NCBI RefSeq assembly: GCF_000194155.1
Contig: NZ_GL877878.1
Location: 792,101-856,100 of the forward strand
Origin: Saccharopolyspora spinosa NRRL 18395
GTDB taxonomy: Bacteria > Actinomycetota > Actinomycetes > Mycobacteriales > Pseudonocardiaceae
DNA length: 64,000 nt
Reading direction: 5' to 3'
The position numbers were made by a program, and so were the translations under genes. Below, piece after piece: positions 38,883 through 46,481 of this stretch. The notes beneath the pieces are model-generated. The model was not told the DNA's origin. It worked only from the letters and a program-made list of their open reading frames with translations, and ran no database searches. The stretch's first letter is position 1; every line of letters starts with the position of its first letter.

Positions 38883-41356
38883 CAGCGGTGGCGGCCGTGC
38901 TGGAGGCCGAGGGCGACGAGGAGATCACCGCGGGCCTGTGGGAGGCGATCGAGCCGGATTTCGTGACGTTGCTGGGCTGGGATCCTGCGGTGAGGATCCT
39001 GTCCTTCCCGCAGGAGCATCCCCTGCTGGGGTGGACGGCGTGCCTGGTCGAGGGCTGCGAGAAGATCGGCAGGTCGTCCAAGCACCTGTGCGCTGCCTGC
39101 CACAACCGCTGGAAGGCAGCCACAGAGGTGCCGTGGGAGGAGTTCCTCGCCACCGCGAGACGGCGCTGGCGCTCGATAGGCGCGGGCCGCTGCTCGGTTC
39201 CGGCATGTCCCCGTCCGTGGAAGAGTGCGCGGCTCCCGCTTTGTGGCACCCACTATGCCCAGCACGGCTCTCTGCGACTGCCGCTGGCCGAGTTCCTAGC
39301 GCACCCCGAGGTGGTGGCGCTCCCCGCCTACGGCCAGTGCCTGGTGGAGGCCTGCACCCGTGATCGCGGCGGCGCGGCCCCCTACTGCTATGCCCACAAG
39401 TATCGGTGGAAAGTGGCGCAACAGCGAGGGAACGCGTTGGAGGAAGGCCACTGGCGGCGGACGACGTCCGCCGTCGCGGAGAACAACACGGTGAGCCTTC
39501 GCGGGCTGCCGCCGCGCGTTGTCGCCGAGGTGATCCATGGGCTGCAGGAGCGCACCAAGCAGGGCATCAAGAACAACCTGACGCGGCTACGGCCGCTATG
39601 CGACCTGGCCCGTTCGCAGCAGGTGGCATCGCTGGGCGACCTCGATCTCGAAGCCATGCCGAACAGCCATCGCGGGCTTCACAAAAGCATGGTCCACCAT
39701 GCTGTTCGGCGAAGGCTCACCCCAGAATCCGAACGCCACAAGGACGTCTGGGAGCTGTCCGTGTTCGGGATGCGCGGAACGCTACGCTTCACCGAGATCA
39801 GCCAGCCCTGGCTGCGGGAGGCCGCCAAGAAATGGGCGTTCGACGATCTCCCACGACACCGGGGCACCTCGATCAGGGGGATCCTGCAGTCCCGGATCAA
39901 CTCGATAGCGCAGCTATCCACGAGCCTGCGGCTGCAGCGCGAGGACCACGGCAGCCTGCCCGCGCTCCTGCTCCGCGCCGACATCACCGCCTTCTGCAAC
40001 CGGCTCGCCTACCTCGCGCAGCAGGGCGCGATCAGCTCCTACCGCAGGATCGTGTTCTGCCGCGACGTCCGGCTCCTGCTGTCTCGGATGCGGGCGATGG
40101 GGCTGACCCGGCAGGGCGAGCACATGGCCGGGATGCCCGACGAATTCTCCCTGGGCCCAGACGACATCCCTGACGAGCCCGAAGACGCCGATGCGGGCAA
40201 GGATCTCCCGCCCGAGGTCATGCGGCACCTCTGCGCCAACCTCCAACTCCTGGAAGACACCAGCTGCGCGGAGATCCGCGTCGCCGTTGAGTTACTGATC
40301 GACACCGGGCGCCGGCCGGATGAGATCTGCCAGCTCGTCTTCGACTGCCTGGAACGCGATGCCGACGGCAAGCCCGTGCTCGTCTACGACAACATCAAAG
40401 CCCACCGGCACGCTCGCCGGCTTCCGATCCCCGAGGCGACGGCCGCGGCGATCGCCGCGCAACAGCAGCGTGTCCGGCTGCGGTTCCCCGACGAGCCCAC
40501 CGACTTCCTCAAGCTCCTGCCCGCCCCAGCCCGCAATCCACACGGACGGCGCTCAATCACCGATAACAGCGTCACCAGCCGACACCGAAAGTGGGTCGAC
40601 GCGCTACCCGACATCCTGGTCCCGATAGCTGTCAAGGTCGAGGGCAGGACGACGACGAAGATGCTGCCATTCGACAAGAGAAGGATCTTCCCCTATGCCT
40701 TCCGGCACACCTACGCGCAACGGCACGCCGACGCCGGCGTTCCGGTCGACGTCCTGCGCGAGTTGATGGATCACCGTCAAATCCTGACGGCGCAACGGTA
40801 TTACCGGGTCGGAGAAGAGCGTCGCCGGGAAGCGGTGGAGCGCGTCACCACGATGCAGTTCGACCGGCATGGCAATCGTGTCTGGCGGCAAGCCAAGGCC
40901 ATGCTGGACTCCGAGCACACCCGTCGCGCAGTCGGCGAGGTCGCTGTCCCTTATGGAGGATGCTCCGAGCCCAGCAACGTCGCCGCGGACGGCCACGACT
41001 GCCCCGTCAGATTCCGCTGCATTGGGTGCGGCCACTTCTCCAGCGACGTGTCATTCCTGCCAGATCTGCAGGCATATCACGATGACCTGCTACGCAACCG
41101 CGAACGGCTTCTCGCCACATTCGACGCCGACGACTGGGCCAAATCCGAGGCCATGCCCTCCGACGAGGAGATCACCCGAATCCGGCGCCTGATCAACCGC
41201 ATGAACGCCGACCTCGACGACCTCAGCGACGAGGAACGCTCCCAGATCGAGGACGCCGTCGCCCTCGTCCGCCGCACCCGCAGCCGGGTCGTCGGCCTGG
41301 GCTTGCCCCGCGTCCGCCAACCCCTTCCCGATATCCGACCGGACCGGAGCGCATGA
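38879..41356 (+). CDS. Tn554-like large tyrosine recombinase B with zinc-finger repeats
   Basis: 825 residues, longer than TnpB of Tn554 (about 630). The N-terminus has three similar Cys/His units: CLVEGCEKIG...CAACHNRW, CSVPACPRPW...CGTHYAQH and CLVEACTRDR...CYAHKYRW. The recombinase domain has TGRRPDEICQLVFDCLE, FRHTYAQRHADAGV and MDHRQILTAQRYYRVGE with the Tyr. A fourth Cys-rich unit (CPVRFRCIGCGHF) and a helical tail close it. GTG start and ATGA at the end couple it to both neighbours. Confidence 0.85.
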   Translation: MTAVAAVLEAEGDEEITAGLWEAIEPDFVTLLGWDPAVRILSFPQEHPLLGWTACLVEGCEKIGRSSKHLCAACHNRWKAATEVPWEEFLATARRRWRSIGAGRCSVPACPRPWKSARLPLCGTHYAQHGSLRLPLAEFLAHPEVVALPAYGQCLVEACTRDRGGAAPYCYAHKYRWKVAQQRGNALEEGHWRRTTSAVAENNTVSLRGLPPRVVAEVIHGLQERTKQGIKNNLTRLRPLCDLARSQQVASLGDLDLEAMPNSHRGLHKSMVHHAVRRRLTPESERHKDVWELSVFGMRGTLRFTEISQPWLREAAKKWAFDDLPRHRGTSIRGILQSRINSIAQLSTSLRLQREDHGSLPALLLRADITAFCNRLAYLAQQGAISSYRRIVFCRDVRLLLSRMRAMGLTRQGEHMAGMPDEFSLGPDDIPDEPEDADAGKDLPPEVMRHLCANLQLLEDTSCAEIRVAVELLIDTGRRPDEICQLVFDCLERDADGKPVLVYDNIKAHRHARRLPIPEATAAAIAAQQQRVRLRFPDEPTDFLKLLPAPARNPHGRRSITDNSVTSRHRKWVDALPDILVPIAVKVEGRTTTKMLPFDKRRIFPYAFRHTYAQRHADAGVPVDVLRELMDHRQILTAQRYYRVGEERRREAVERVTTMQFDRHGNRVWRQAKAMLDSEHTRRAVGEVAVPYGGCSEPSNVAADGHDCPVRFRCIGCGHFSSDVSFLPDLQAYHDDLLRNRERLLATFDADDWAKSEAMPSDEEITRIRRLINRMNADLDDLSDEERSQIEDAVALVRRTRSRVVGLGLPRVRQPLPDIRPDRSA

Positions 41357-41880
41357 GCACCAACAACCCGATGATCGAGGGCCGGCGAGCCGACTCGGCC
41401 CGCCGCCGCCAACGGGTCATCAAGGCCCTCAACGAGGCCACCGCCCATGATGGGGAGATCAGCGTGTCGGCCATCGCCCGCGCCGCCGGTGTCGACCGCA
41501 CGTTCCTCTACCGTCACCACGACCTGCTGGCCCAGATCCACACCGCCCAAGCCAACCCACCACCCGCCGAGGGCCACGGCCCCCTGGTCAGCCGGGCCTC
41601 ACTCCAAGCCGACCTCACCAACGCCCAAGGCCGCCTGACCAGGCAAGCCGCCCACATCCGGCAACTGGAGAAGAGGCTCGCCGTGTTCCTCGGCGAGCAA
41701 GCCTGGCACGAGTCCGGACTCGGCGCACCCGCCGACATCGACCAACTCCAGCACCGCGTCACCACCCTCGAGCAGCAAGTCGTCGACCTCACCGATCAAC
41801 TCGAACGCCGCGACGATGAGCTCGCCGCAGCCCGCGCGGCCAACCGGGAACTCATCGCCAACCTGAACCGACGGGCCTGA
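41353..41880 (+). CDS. Tn554 TnpC-like coiled-coil protein (DUF6262 type)
   Basis: 175 residues. The N-terminus carries a helix-turn-helix-like segment (ISVSAIARAAGVDRTFLYRH) and the rest is a long coiled coil (LTNAQGRLTRQAAHIRQLEK; QHRVTTLEQQVVDLTDQLER). This matches the third-gene partner of Tn554-type trios, thought to set orientation or efficiency of transposition. It overlaps the B gene by four bases and is followed by a hairpin terminator. Confidence 0.8.
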   Translation: MSTNNPMIEGRRADSARRRQRVIKALNEATAHDGEISVSAIARAAGVDRTFLYRHHDLLAQIHTAQANPPPAEGHGPLVSRASLQADLTNAQGRLTRQAAHIRQLEKRLAVFLGEQAWHESGLGAPADIDQLQHRVTTLEQQVVDLTDQLERRDDELAAARAANRELIANLNRRA

Positions 41881-41892
41881 CCCATACGACAC

Positions 41893-41930
41893 GTTGGGGG
41901 CATGAAAACCACGGTCCTCATGCCCCCAAC
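41893..41930 (+). terminator. Terminator of the Tn554-like operon
   Basis: A perfect 13-bp stem (GTTGGGGGCATGA at 41893-41905 pairing with TCATGCCCCCAAC at 41918-41930) with a 12-nt loop lies 12 bases after the third gene. Confidence 0.85.
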
Positions 41931-42118
41931 CGGTTTCACGCTCAGCGCAGAACCCGTTCACGTCGTCTCACGCGTGATCCTCACCCGGTCGACTGACGAT
42001 CACGCTGACTGCTTGCACGACACCTGTTGCGATCACTACTCTTCCCAGACATAGCCGATGAGCTGCTGAGACTCCATCGCGGAGGCTCGCCTCAGACTCG
42101 GAACCCCCGGAGAAACGT

Positions 42119-42659
42119 CGACCGGGCGGCGGGACTCGACGTCGATCAGGATCGTGCTGTAGTGGTGTCCCCGGCGCAGGGCGAAGTCGTCCACCCCCAG
42201 CACCCGAGGAGTCGCGTATTCGGGGTCGGGCAGGGCACGAACCATGCGCAGCAACGTCATCCGGCTGACCGCAGCGGCTAGGCGTTGGGTCAACCGCGCC
42301 CCGGCACGACCACCCAACGTCAGCGCGACCGCGCACAACACCCGCTCCAGCACCGTGGTGCGCCGGCCATAGCGAGCCGCCAAATCAGGTACCGCTTCAG
42401 CGAAGGTCTTCTTGGAACACGCGGGGTTATCGCAGAACAACCGGCGGACTCGCAGCCGAATCAGCACCTCCCGGTCCGAGATCGCGGTGTCGGACAACCG
42501 CCGTTCGTAGCGGCTGTGCACCCGATCGGACAGGCTTCCGCAGCCAGGACACGCGACGCGGCCGGTGAGCGTGCTCGCCTCGATCCGCACCACCGGCCCC
42601 GCAGCGTGCACATCGTCAATCCGTAACCGGGCCAGATGCGGGAACAGGACGCCAAGCAC
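42119..42659 (-). pseudogene. ISL3 transposase, N-terminal part (split gene)
   Basis: Starts GTG 42659 ([20 protein letters not shown]). The zinc-ribbon is visible as [18 protein letters not shown] and [16 protein letters not shown], followed by [20 protein letters not shown] with the first catalytic Asp. Beyond VESRRPVDV the frame runs into the end of the Tn554-like element. Continued by 36512-37596. Confidence 0.85.
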
Positions 42660-43339
42660 TCCAAGATCAGCACACTGTGCACATGATCAACTACCTGCCG
42701 GGTGGGAAGCACCCGGGTCCATCACGGAAAGCGTGCCAGAGCCAGTTTTCACCTGCCGCCGAGTGCGCCGTGAGGCGCTGTTGATTCGAGTGGAGGTGAG
42801 GGACCTTCATCGCCTTCCCTGTCGCAGCAGGGAGGTGGAGCTAAGGGCAGCCCGAGCCAGGTGGTGCTGGTGAGGGTGGCAAGCGGCCCTGATCAAGCCG
42901 AGGCGTACCAGGACTGCCAGATGGTGTGGGTTCGGCGAGCGGGACGGAAAGGAGTACGCGAGGAACCGGCGTTTACGTCTCTCAAGCGTGTACCGGCTCA
43001 AACCTGATGGATACGGGCCGGGAGCGGTGCGCACCCGTTCAGAAAGAACGGGGAACTCCTGGGTTGGCCTTCGGCGGCTGGTCGGGAGACCACGGTGAAG
43101 AGCTGCGGGGTAGCCGTGGTGATGCCGCAGGGACCGAGTCGGGCTCCTCCTCCGTCGAGCGAATCACAGTGAACACGGGAACCGTCCTGGTCCCGCCGTC
43201 CTTCCGGGCATCCGTCCGGCGGGTCGGCTGGGCGCACCGACCGCCGATCGGTCCAGGGCGGGGCGGAGCCGTCGTAGTACTCCGAGCCGGGGAAAGCCCG
43301 TGCACATGGGGAAGGACGGCAGCGGTTTCGAGAAGGGAT

Positions 43340-43506
43340 GGACGCTGTAATGCCGAAAGATGCGGCGGTGAACACCGACGCACTGGATGAGCGGGTTCCG
43401 CAGGGGCCACGATCACGGGTATCGGAGATGCAGGCCAAGCTTCACCGTTGGGCGGCGGCCGATCCCGGCCGCAGGTTCGACGACTTGTTTAATTTGGGTG
43501 TGGCTC
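43340..43506 (+). pseudogene. Start of the intron-encoded protein of copy A, cut off
   Basis: ATG 43340 or 43352 opens MPKDAAVNTDALDERVPQGP and continues MQAKLHRWAAADPGRRFDDL, the usual N-terminus of actinobacterial group II intron proteins. After RRFDDLFN the frame stops and about 85 residues that normally precede GKVRRLGIPT are missing, replaced by some 60 unrelated bases. Confidence 0.7.
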
Positions 43507-43535
43507 TTTTGAGGTGAGGTCATGCTGCCTGGGGG

Positions 43536-44678
43536 ATGGCGTTGTGGGTGGGGTGGTTGCGTTGTGGGAAGGTCCGTCGCCTGGGGATTCCCACGGTGGC
43601 GGACCGGGTTGTTCAGGCGGCGCTGAAGCTGGTGCTGGAACCGATCTTCGAGGCCGTTTTCGAACCGGTCTCCTACGGGTTCCGGCCGATGCGGCGGGCG
43701 CACGACGCGATCGCCGAGATTCAACGGTTCGGCACCAAGGGCTACCGGTGGGTGCTGGACGCGGACATCGAGGCGTGCTTTGACTCTATCTCGCATACCG
43801 CCCTGATGGATCGGGTGCGGGCCCGAGTCAAGGACAAGCGTGTGCTCGCGCTGGTGAAAGCGTTCCTCAAGGCCGGGGTCCTGACCGAACTTGGCTACCA
43901 GGAGGATAGTTTTGCCGGAACGCCGCAAGGGGGCATCCTGTCCCCGCTGCTGGCGAACATCGCCCTGAGCGTGCTCGATGAGCACGTGCATGGGCCGTGG
44001 CGGCCGGGCGGGATCATGAGTACCCCGAGCCGACGCGCTCGGCGTCGTGGCAAGAACCTGCCGAACTGGCGGATCGTCCGCTACGCGGACGATTTCGTCG
44101 TGCTCGTGCACGGAGACCGCCAGGATGTCGAAGCCCTACGCGAAGACATCGTCCATGTGCTCGAACCGTTGGGACTTCGGTTTTCCGAGGCGAAGACCCG
44201 CATTCTGCACATGGACGAGGCGTTCGACTTTCTTGGGTTCCGCATCCAGTGGAAACGCAAGCGAGGAACGGACAAGTGGTACGTCTACACCTTCATCGCC
44301 GACCGGCCCATCCGGTCGTTGAAGGACAAGATCCGTGCCCTGACGAGCAGGTTGTCGCAGCAACGCCCCAGGGACGTGCTGATCAGGCTCAATCAGATCA
44401 TGCGCGGCTGGGCCCACTACTTCCGGCACGCAGTTTGCCAACACACCCTGGATGCCCTCGAAAACTTCGTGTGGTGGAGGGTCATTTACTGGTGGAAGAA
44501 ACTGCATCGTTGGAATTGGAGGGATGTCCCCCGCCGCCCCCCCGGCCCCACCGGCCGATGGCGCAGACCCGCGGCGGACGGGATCGAACTGTTCAACATC
44601 GCCTCGGTGCCGGTCACCCGCTACCGATACCGGGGCATCAAGATCCCCAACCCCTGGATCACGCCTGACCACGCCTAA
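43536..44678 (+). pseudogene. Group II intron reverse transcriptase/maturase, N-terminus lost
   Basis: From GKVRRLGIPTVADRVVQAAL the reverse transcriptase domain is intact: FEPVSYGFRPMRRAHDAI, LDADIEACFDSISH, GTPQGGILSPLLANIALSV and the catalytic YADD in RIVRYADDFVVLVHG. The maturase domain (FDFLGFRIQWKRKRG; RGWAHYFRHAVCQHTLDAL) and the end YRYRGIKIPNPW are complete. The join to the N-terminal piece at 43340 is broken, so full protein cannot be made unless a shorter form starting near 43536 is translated. Confidence 0.85.
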
Positions 44679-44694
44679 CGACAGACACCGTGGA

Positions 44695-44728
44695 GAGCCC
44701 GTTGCCGAGAGATCGGCACGGCGGGTTC
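44695..44728 (+). ncRNA. Group II intron domain V (copy A)
   Basis: A 34-nt hairpin starting GAGCCCGTTGCC and ending GGCGGGTTC, with a GAGA-type loop and two-base bulge, follows the maturase stop. The same sequence, inverted, is in copy B. Confidence 0.8.
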
Positions 44729-44794
44729 GGCGAGCGGCCTGGGGAAACGGACCGGGAGCAATCCCGGCACCGCGCCCCAGGCCGACTCAACCAG

Positions 44795-45054
44795 ATCTCC
44801 GAGGAGGTCGGTTCGTCCAGTCGCCGGTGACCCCACTGGTCCACGATCCGGTTCCAGTACGAGGAGTACACACGCCGGGTGCCTTCGGACACCGCTGCGG
44901 CGACTTGGGGGATGTAGTCAGCGAACGTGGGCGCCGCAGGCCGCGGTGACGTGGTGCCGAGCAGGTCTTGCGGGGAGACACCCATCCGTTCCAGCACGAG
45001 GCGGGCGGCCTCGACTTCGGCGCGGTCCGCCCCAGGGGAGGGAGCGCTGGTCAT
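44795..45054 (-). pseudogene. Tyrosine integrase, N-terminal part (split gene)
   Basis: ATG 45054 begins MTSAPSPGADRAEVEAARLV; the core-binding domain follows (FADYIPQVAAAVSEGTRRVY, then WNRIVDQWGHRRLDEPTSSE). The frame is cut at 44795 by the 3' end of group II intron copy A. It continues at 36450-35643. Its start overlaps the stop of the AbrB-like gene (ATGA), showing an operon. Confidence 0.85.
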
Positions 45055-45560
45055 GACGCCGCACCTCCCAGCAGGTCGGCGTGGTACTCGGTGACCAGGG
45101 TCTCGACCGTGGACATGGTGTGGATCAGCAGGGTGTTGTCGTGTGGCTCGGCGATGAGCAGGACTTTCTCGCGTGCTTGCAGGGTGCACCAGTGGCGGGC
45201 TGCGGCGGGCAGGCGCACGTAGCCCTGCCGAGTGAGGGTGAACAGTCCGTCCTGACTTGGGCGAACCAGGATCGATCCGGACACCGCACGGATCTCCAGC
45301 CGCAGCCCTGCGGCCCACTGCAGGGCTCGCACGGCGGAGCGGTCCGACACCCGGCCCCGTGCATCCACCGTGGCTACCGCACACGACCTGGCTACCGCCT
45401 CGCGTGAGGGGGCCAGCTCAGGGACCGGCATCCGAGGCCACACCCGTGCGGCGGTCGCGCCAGGAGAAGTAGGGGTGGGGTTGGCCTGCGACGGAACGAG
45501 TGCGGGGATCGTGATCTCACCCACGGCGATCACCCCCGCAGGGGAGAGCCAGCAGGCCAC
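45051..45560 (-). CDS. AbrB/SpoVT-like DNA-binding protein, coupled to the integrase
   Basis: About 169 residues if the start at 45560 is right. The C-terminal half has a swapped-hairpin-like pattern (LVRPSQDGLFTLTRQGYVRL; ALQAREKVLLIAEPHDNTLL-like segment) ending LVTEYHADLLGGAAS. Such proteins are commonly found directly upstream of actinomycete tyrosine integrases and are annotated as AbrB/MazE/SpoVT family. The four-base overlap with the integrase start supports a joint role, perhaps excision control. Confidence 0.7.
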   Translation of the reverse strand: MACWLSPAGVIAVGEITIPALVPSQANPTPTSPGATAARVWPRMPVPELAPSREAVARSCAVATVDARGRVSDRSAVRALQWAAGLRLEIRAVSGSILVRPSQDGLFTLTRQGYVRLPAAARHWCTLQAREKVLLIAEPHDNTLLIHTMSTVETLVTEYHADLLGGAAS

Positions 45561-46085
45561 GGCACAAGCACGAGTAGGCGGCAGCGCATGCCGCGCCAGC
45601 CGCCTTGTCAGTGCAGGAGTGAATACTGTCTACGTGTAGCGACTTTGCTACGCATTTGTGTCCGAGGGGCGAGTTGCACACTATCCACCCGTCTCGTACT
45701 CCGTGAGCTCGACTCGGCGGGTGCCTGGGACCTCGAAGCAGGGCCCGTAACCTGACGGTTCACCGTCCGTCTCTGCCGTCGCCCGCCGAGCCTTGCCGAA
45801 GGTTGACTTGACCAGCGCGGATCGCGAAAGCGAAGACTCGGCAAGGCTCGTCAGTTGTGGCCCTTTGACACCATTTCGTACACATAAAGTGCACGCAGCC
45901 CATCTCAGGCCAGGGGCTCGCCAAACGGAGGGAAGCTCACCCGCGCACCGAGGAAGACTGCGCTTTGTGGATCGCATCGAGCGATGCAGGTACTCCATGT
46001 GGGTGAGAGTTGATCAACCGGCCACGGGCATCGGTTATGCCATTTTACCCTGTTCGCCGATCTGCCCTCAGGTCGAGAGGATGAC
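45561..46085. other. Intergenic stretch with a tRNA-3'-end-like motif and possible gene remnant
   Basis: At 45659 the motif GTGTCCGAGGGGCGAGTTGC occurs, part of the family discussed in the findings; beside it is a small hairpin (GTAGC at about 45636 pairing with GCTAC). A minus-strand open frame at 45681-45998 ends with a coding-looking tail (GYGPCFEVPGTRRVELTEY) that may be the remains of a gene I cannot identify. Promoter of the cassette starting at 46086 should lie in the last 100 bases. Confidence 0.4.
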
Positions 46086-46481
46086 ATGACAGACGGTGAG
46101 CAGGCCTACCGGATCGAGGTTCTCGATGGAGGTGATCCGCTTCGGGTGGAACGGCTCACCCGGTCGCTGCGCGACGAGCTCACTAGGCTTGACGCCGTAT
46201 CGGTGGATTTCGCGCCAGGAGGCGTGGGCACTGCCGGAAGCAAGAGCAGCCCGCTCGCTGACTTGGCCCTGCTCGCAGTTGGCGCGACCGGCGGCTTCGC
46301 CTCGTCCAAGCACTTCGCCAGCGTGCTCACGACAGCGATCACTGAATGGTGCCGCAAGGAGCGCCACCGCAACATCCGTATCACCCGGGGCGACGCCGAA
46401 CTGAATATCACCGGCAATCCCGATGCGCGCCAGCAACAACTGGCCCGGGAGTTCCTGCAGAGCATCGAGAACGACGCATGA
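46086..46481 (+). CDS. EACC1-like effector-associated constant component
   Basis: 131 residues. The layout is that of EACC1 proteins: an N-terminal beta-rich segment (YRIEVLDGGDPLRVERLTRS), a Gly/Ser-rich linker, a central hydrophobic helix (LADLALLAVGATGGFASSKH) and a C-terminal alpha/beta end (NIRITRGDAELNITGNPDAR). EACC1 is known (work of Aravind and colleagues) as a small partner encoded beside caspase-like and other effectors in bacterial conflict systems. Its stop overlaps the caspase-helicase ATG by four bases. Confidence 0.75.
   Translation: MTDGEQAYRIEVLDGGDPLRVERLTRSLRDELTRLDAVSVDFAPGGVGTAGSKSSPLADLALLAVGATGGFASSKHFASVLTTAITEWCRKERHRNIRITRGDAELNITGNPDARQQQLAREFLQSIENDA

Larger units (their letters stand above)
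37597..42118 (+). mobile_element. Tn554-like element (three coupled genes, 4,522 bp)
   Basis: Both ends sit at ACGT (37593-37596 and 42115-42118), and removing 37597-42118 rejoins the ISL3 transposase frame exactly. It carries only three overlapping genes: a tyrosine recombinase (TnpA-like), a large tyrosine recombinase (TnpB-like) and a small coiled-coil protein (TnpC-like), then a terminator. No cargo is present. All reading frames are intact, so it is probably a recent arrival. Confidence 0.85.
36476..42743. mobile_element. ISL3-family element interrupted by a Tn554-like element
   Basis: Inverted repeats GGCTCTGGCCCACTTTCCGT (36476-36495) and its near complement at 42722-42743 (two mismatches) bound the element. 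Without the 4,522-bp insert it would be 1,746 bp, normal for ISL3. No 8-bp target duplication is evident (flanks GAATTTT and AGTTTTC), so the surroundings may have been rearranged. Confidence 0.85.
42743..44794 (+). mobile_element. Group II intron copy A (2,052 bp)
   Basis: Limits are set by comparison with an inverted copy at 50853-51702: 745 bp at the 5' side (42743-43487) and 105 bp at the 3' side (44690-44794) appear identical, and both copies diverge from each other outside these points. Domain V is at 44695-44728 and domain VI follows with GCCTGGGG pairing CCCCAGGC. The left edge does not begin with the usual GUGYG, so the true splice site may lie inside. It is antisense to the tyrosine integrase it interrupts. 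Confidence 0.8.

Noticed and set aside
37609..42050. CRISPR-like or toxin-antitoxin interpretation of the three coupled genes
   Set aside because: No repeat array exists, and the tyrosine recombinase motifs and the exact split of the ISL3 gene show a Tn554-like element.
42998..43438. Open frame of 146 codons repeated exactly at 51007-51447
   Set aside because: It is the antisense of the group II intron 5' region, and the repeat is explained by the two intron copies; no start site or family supports a protein.
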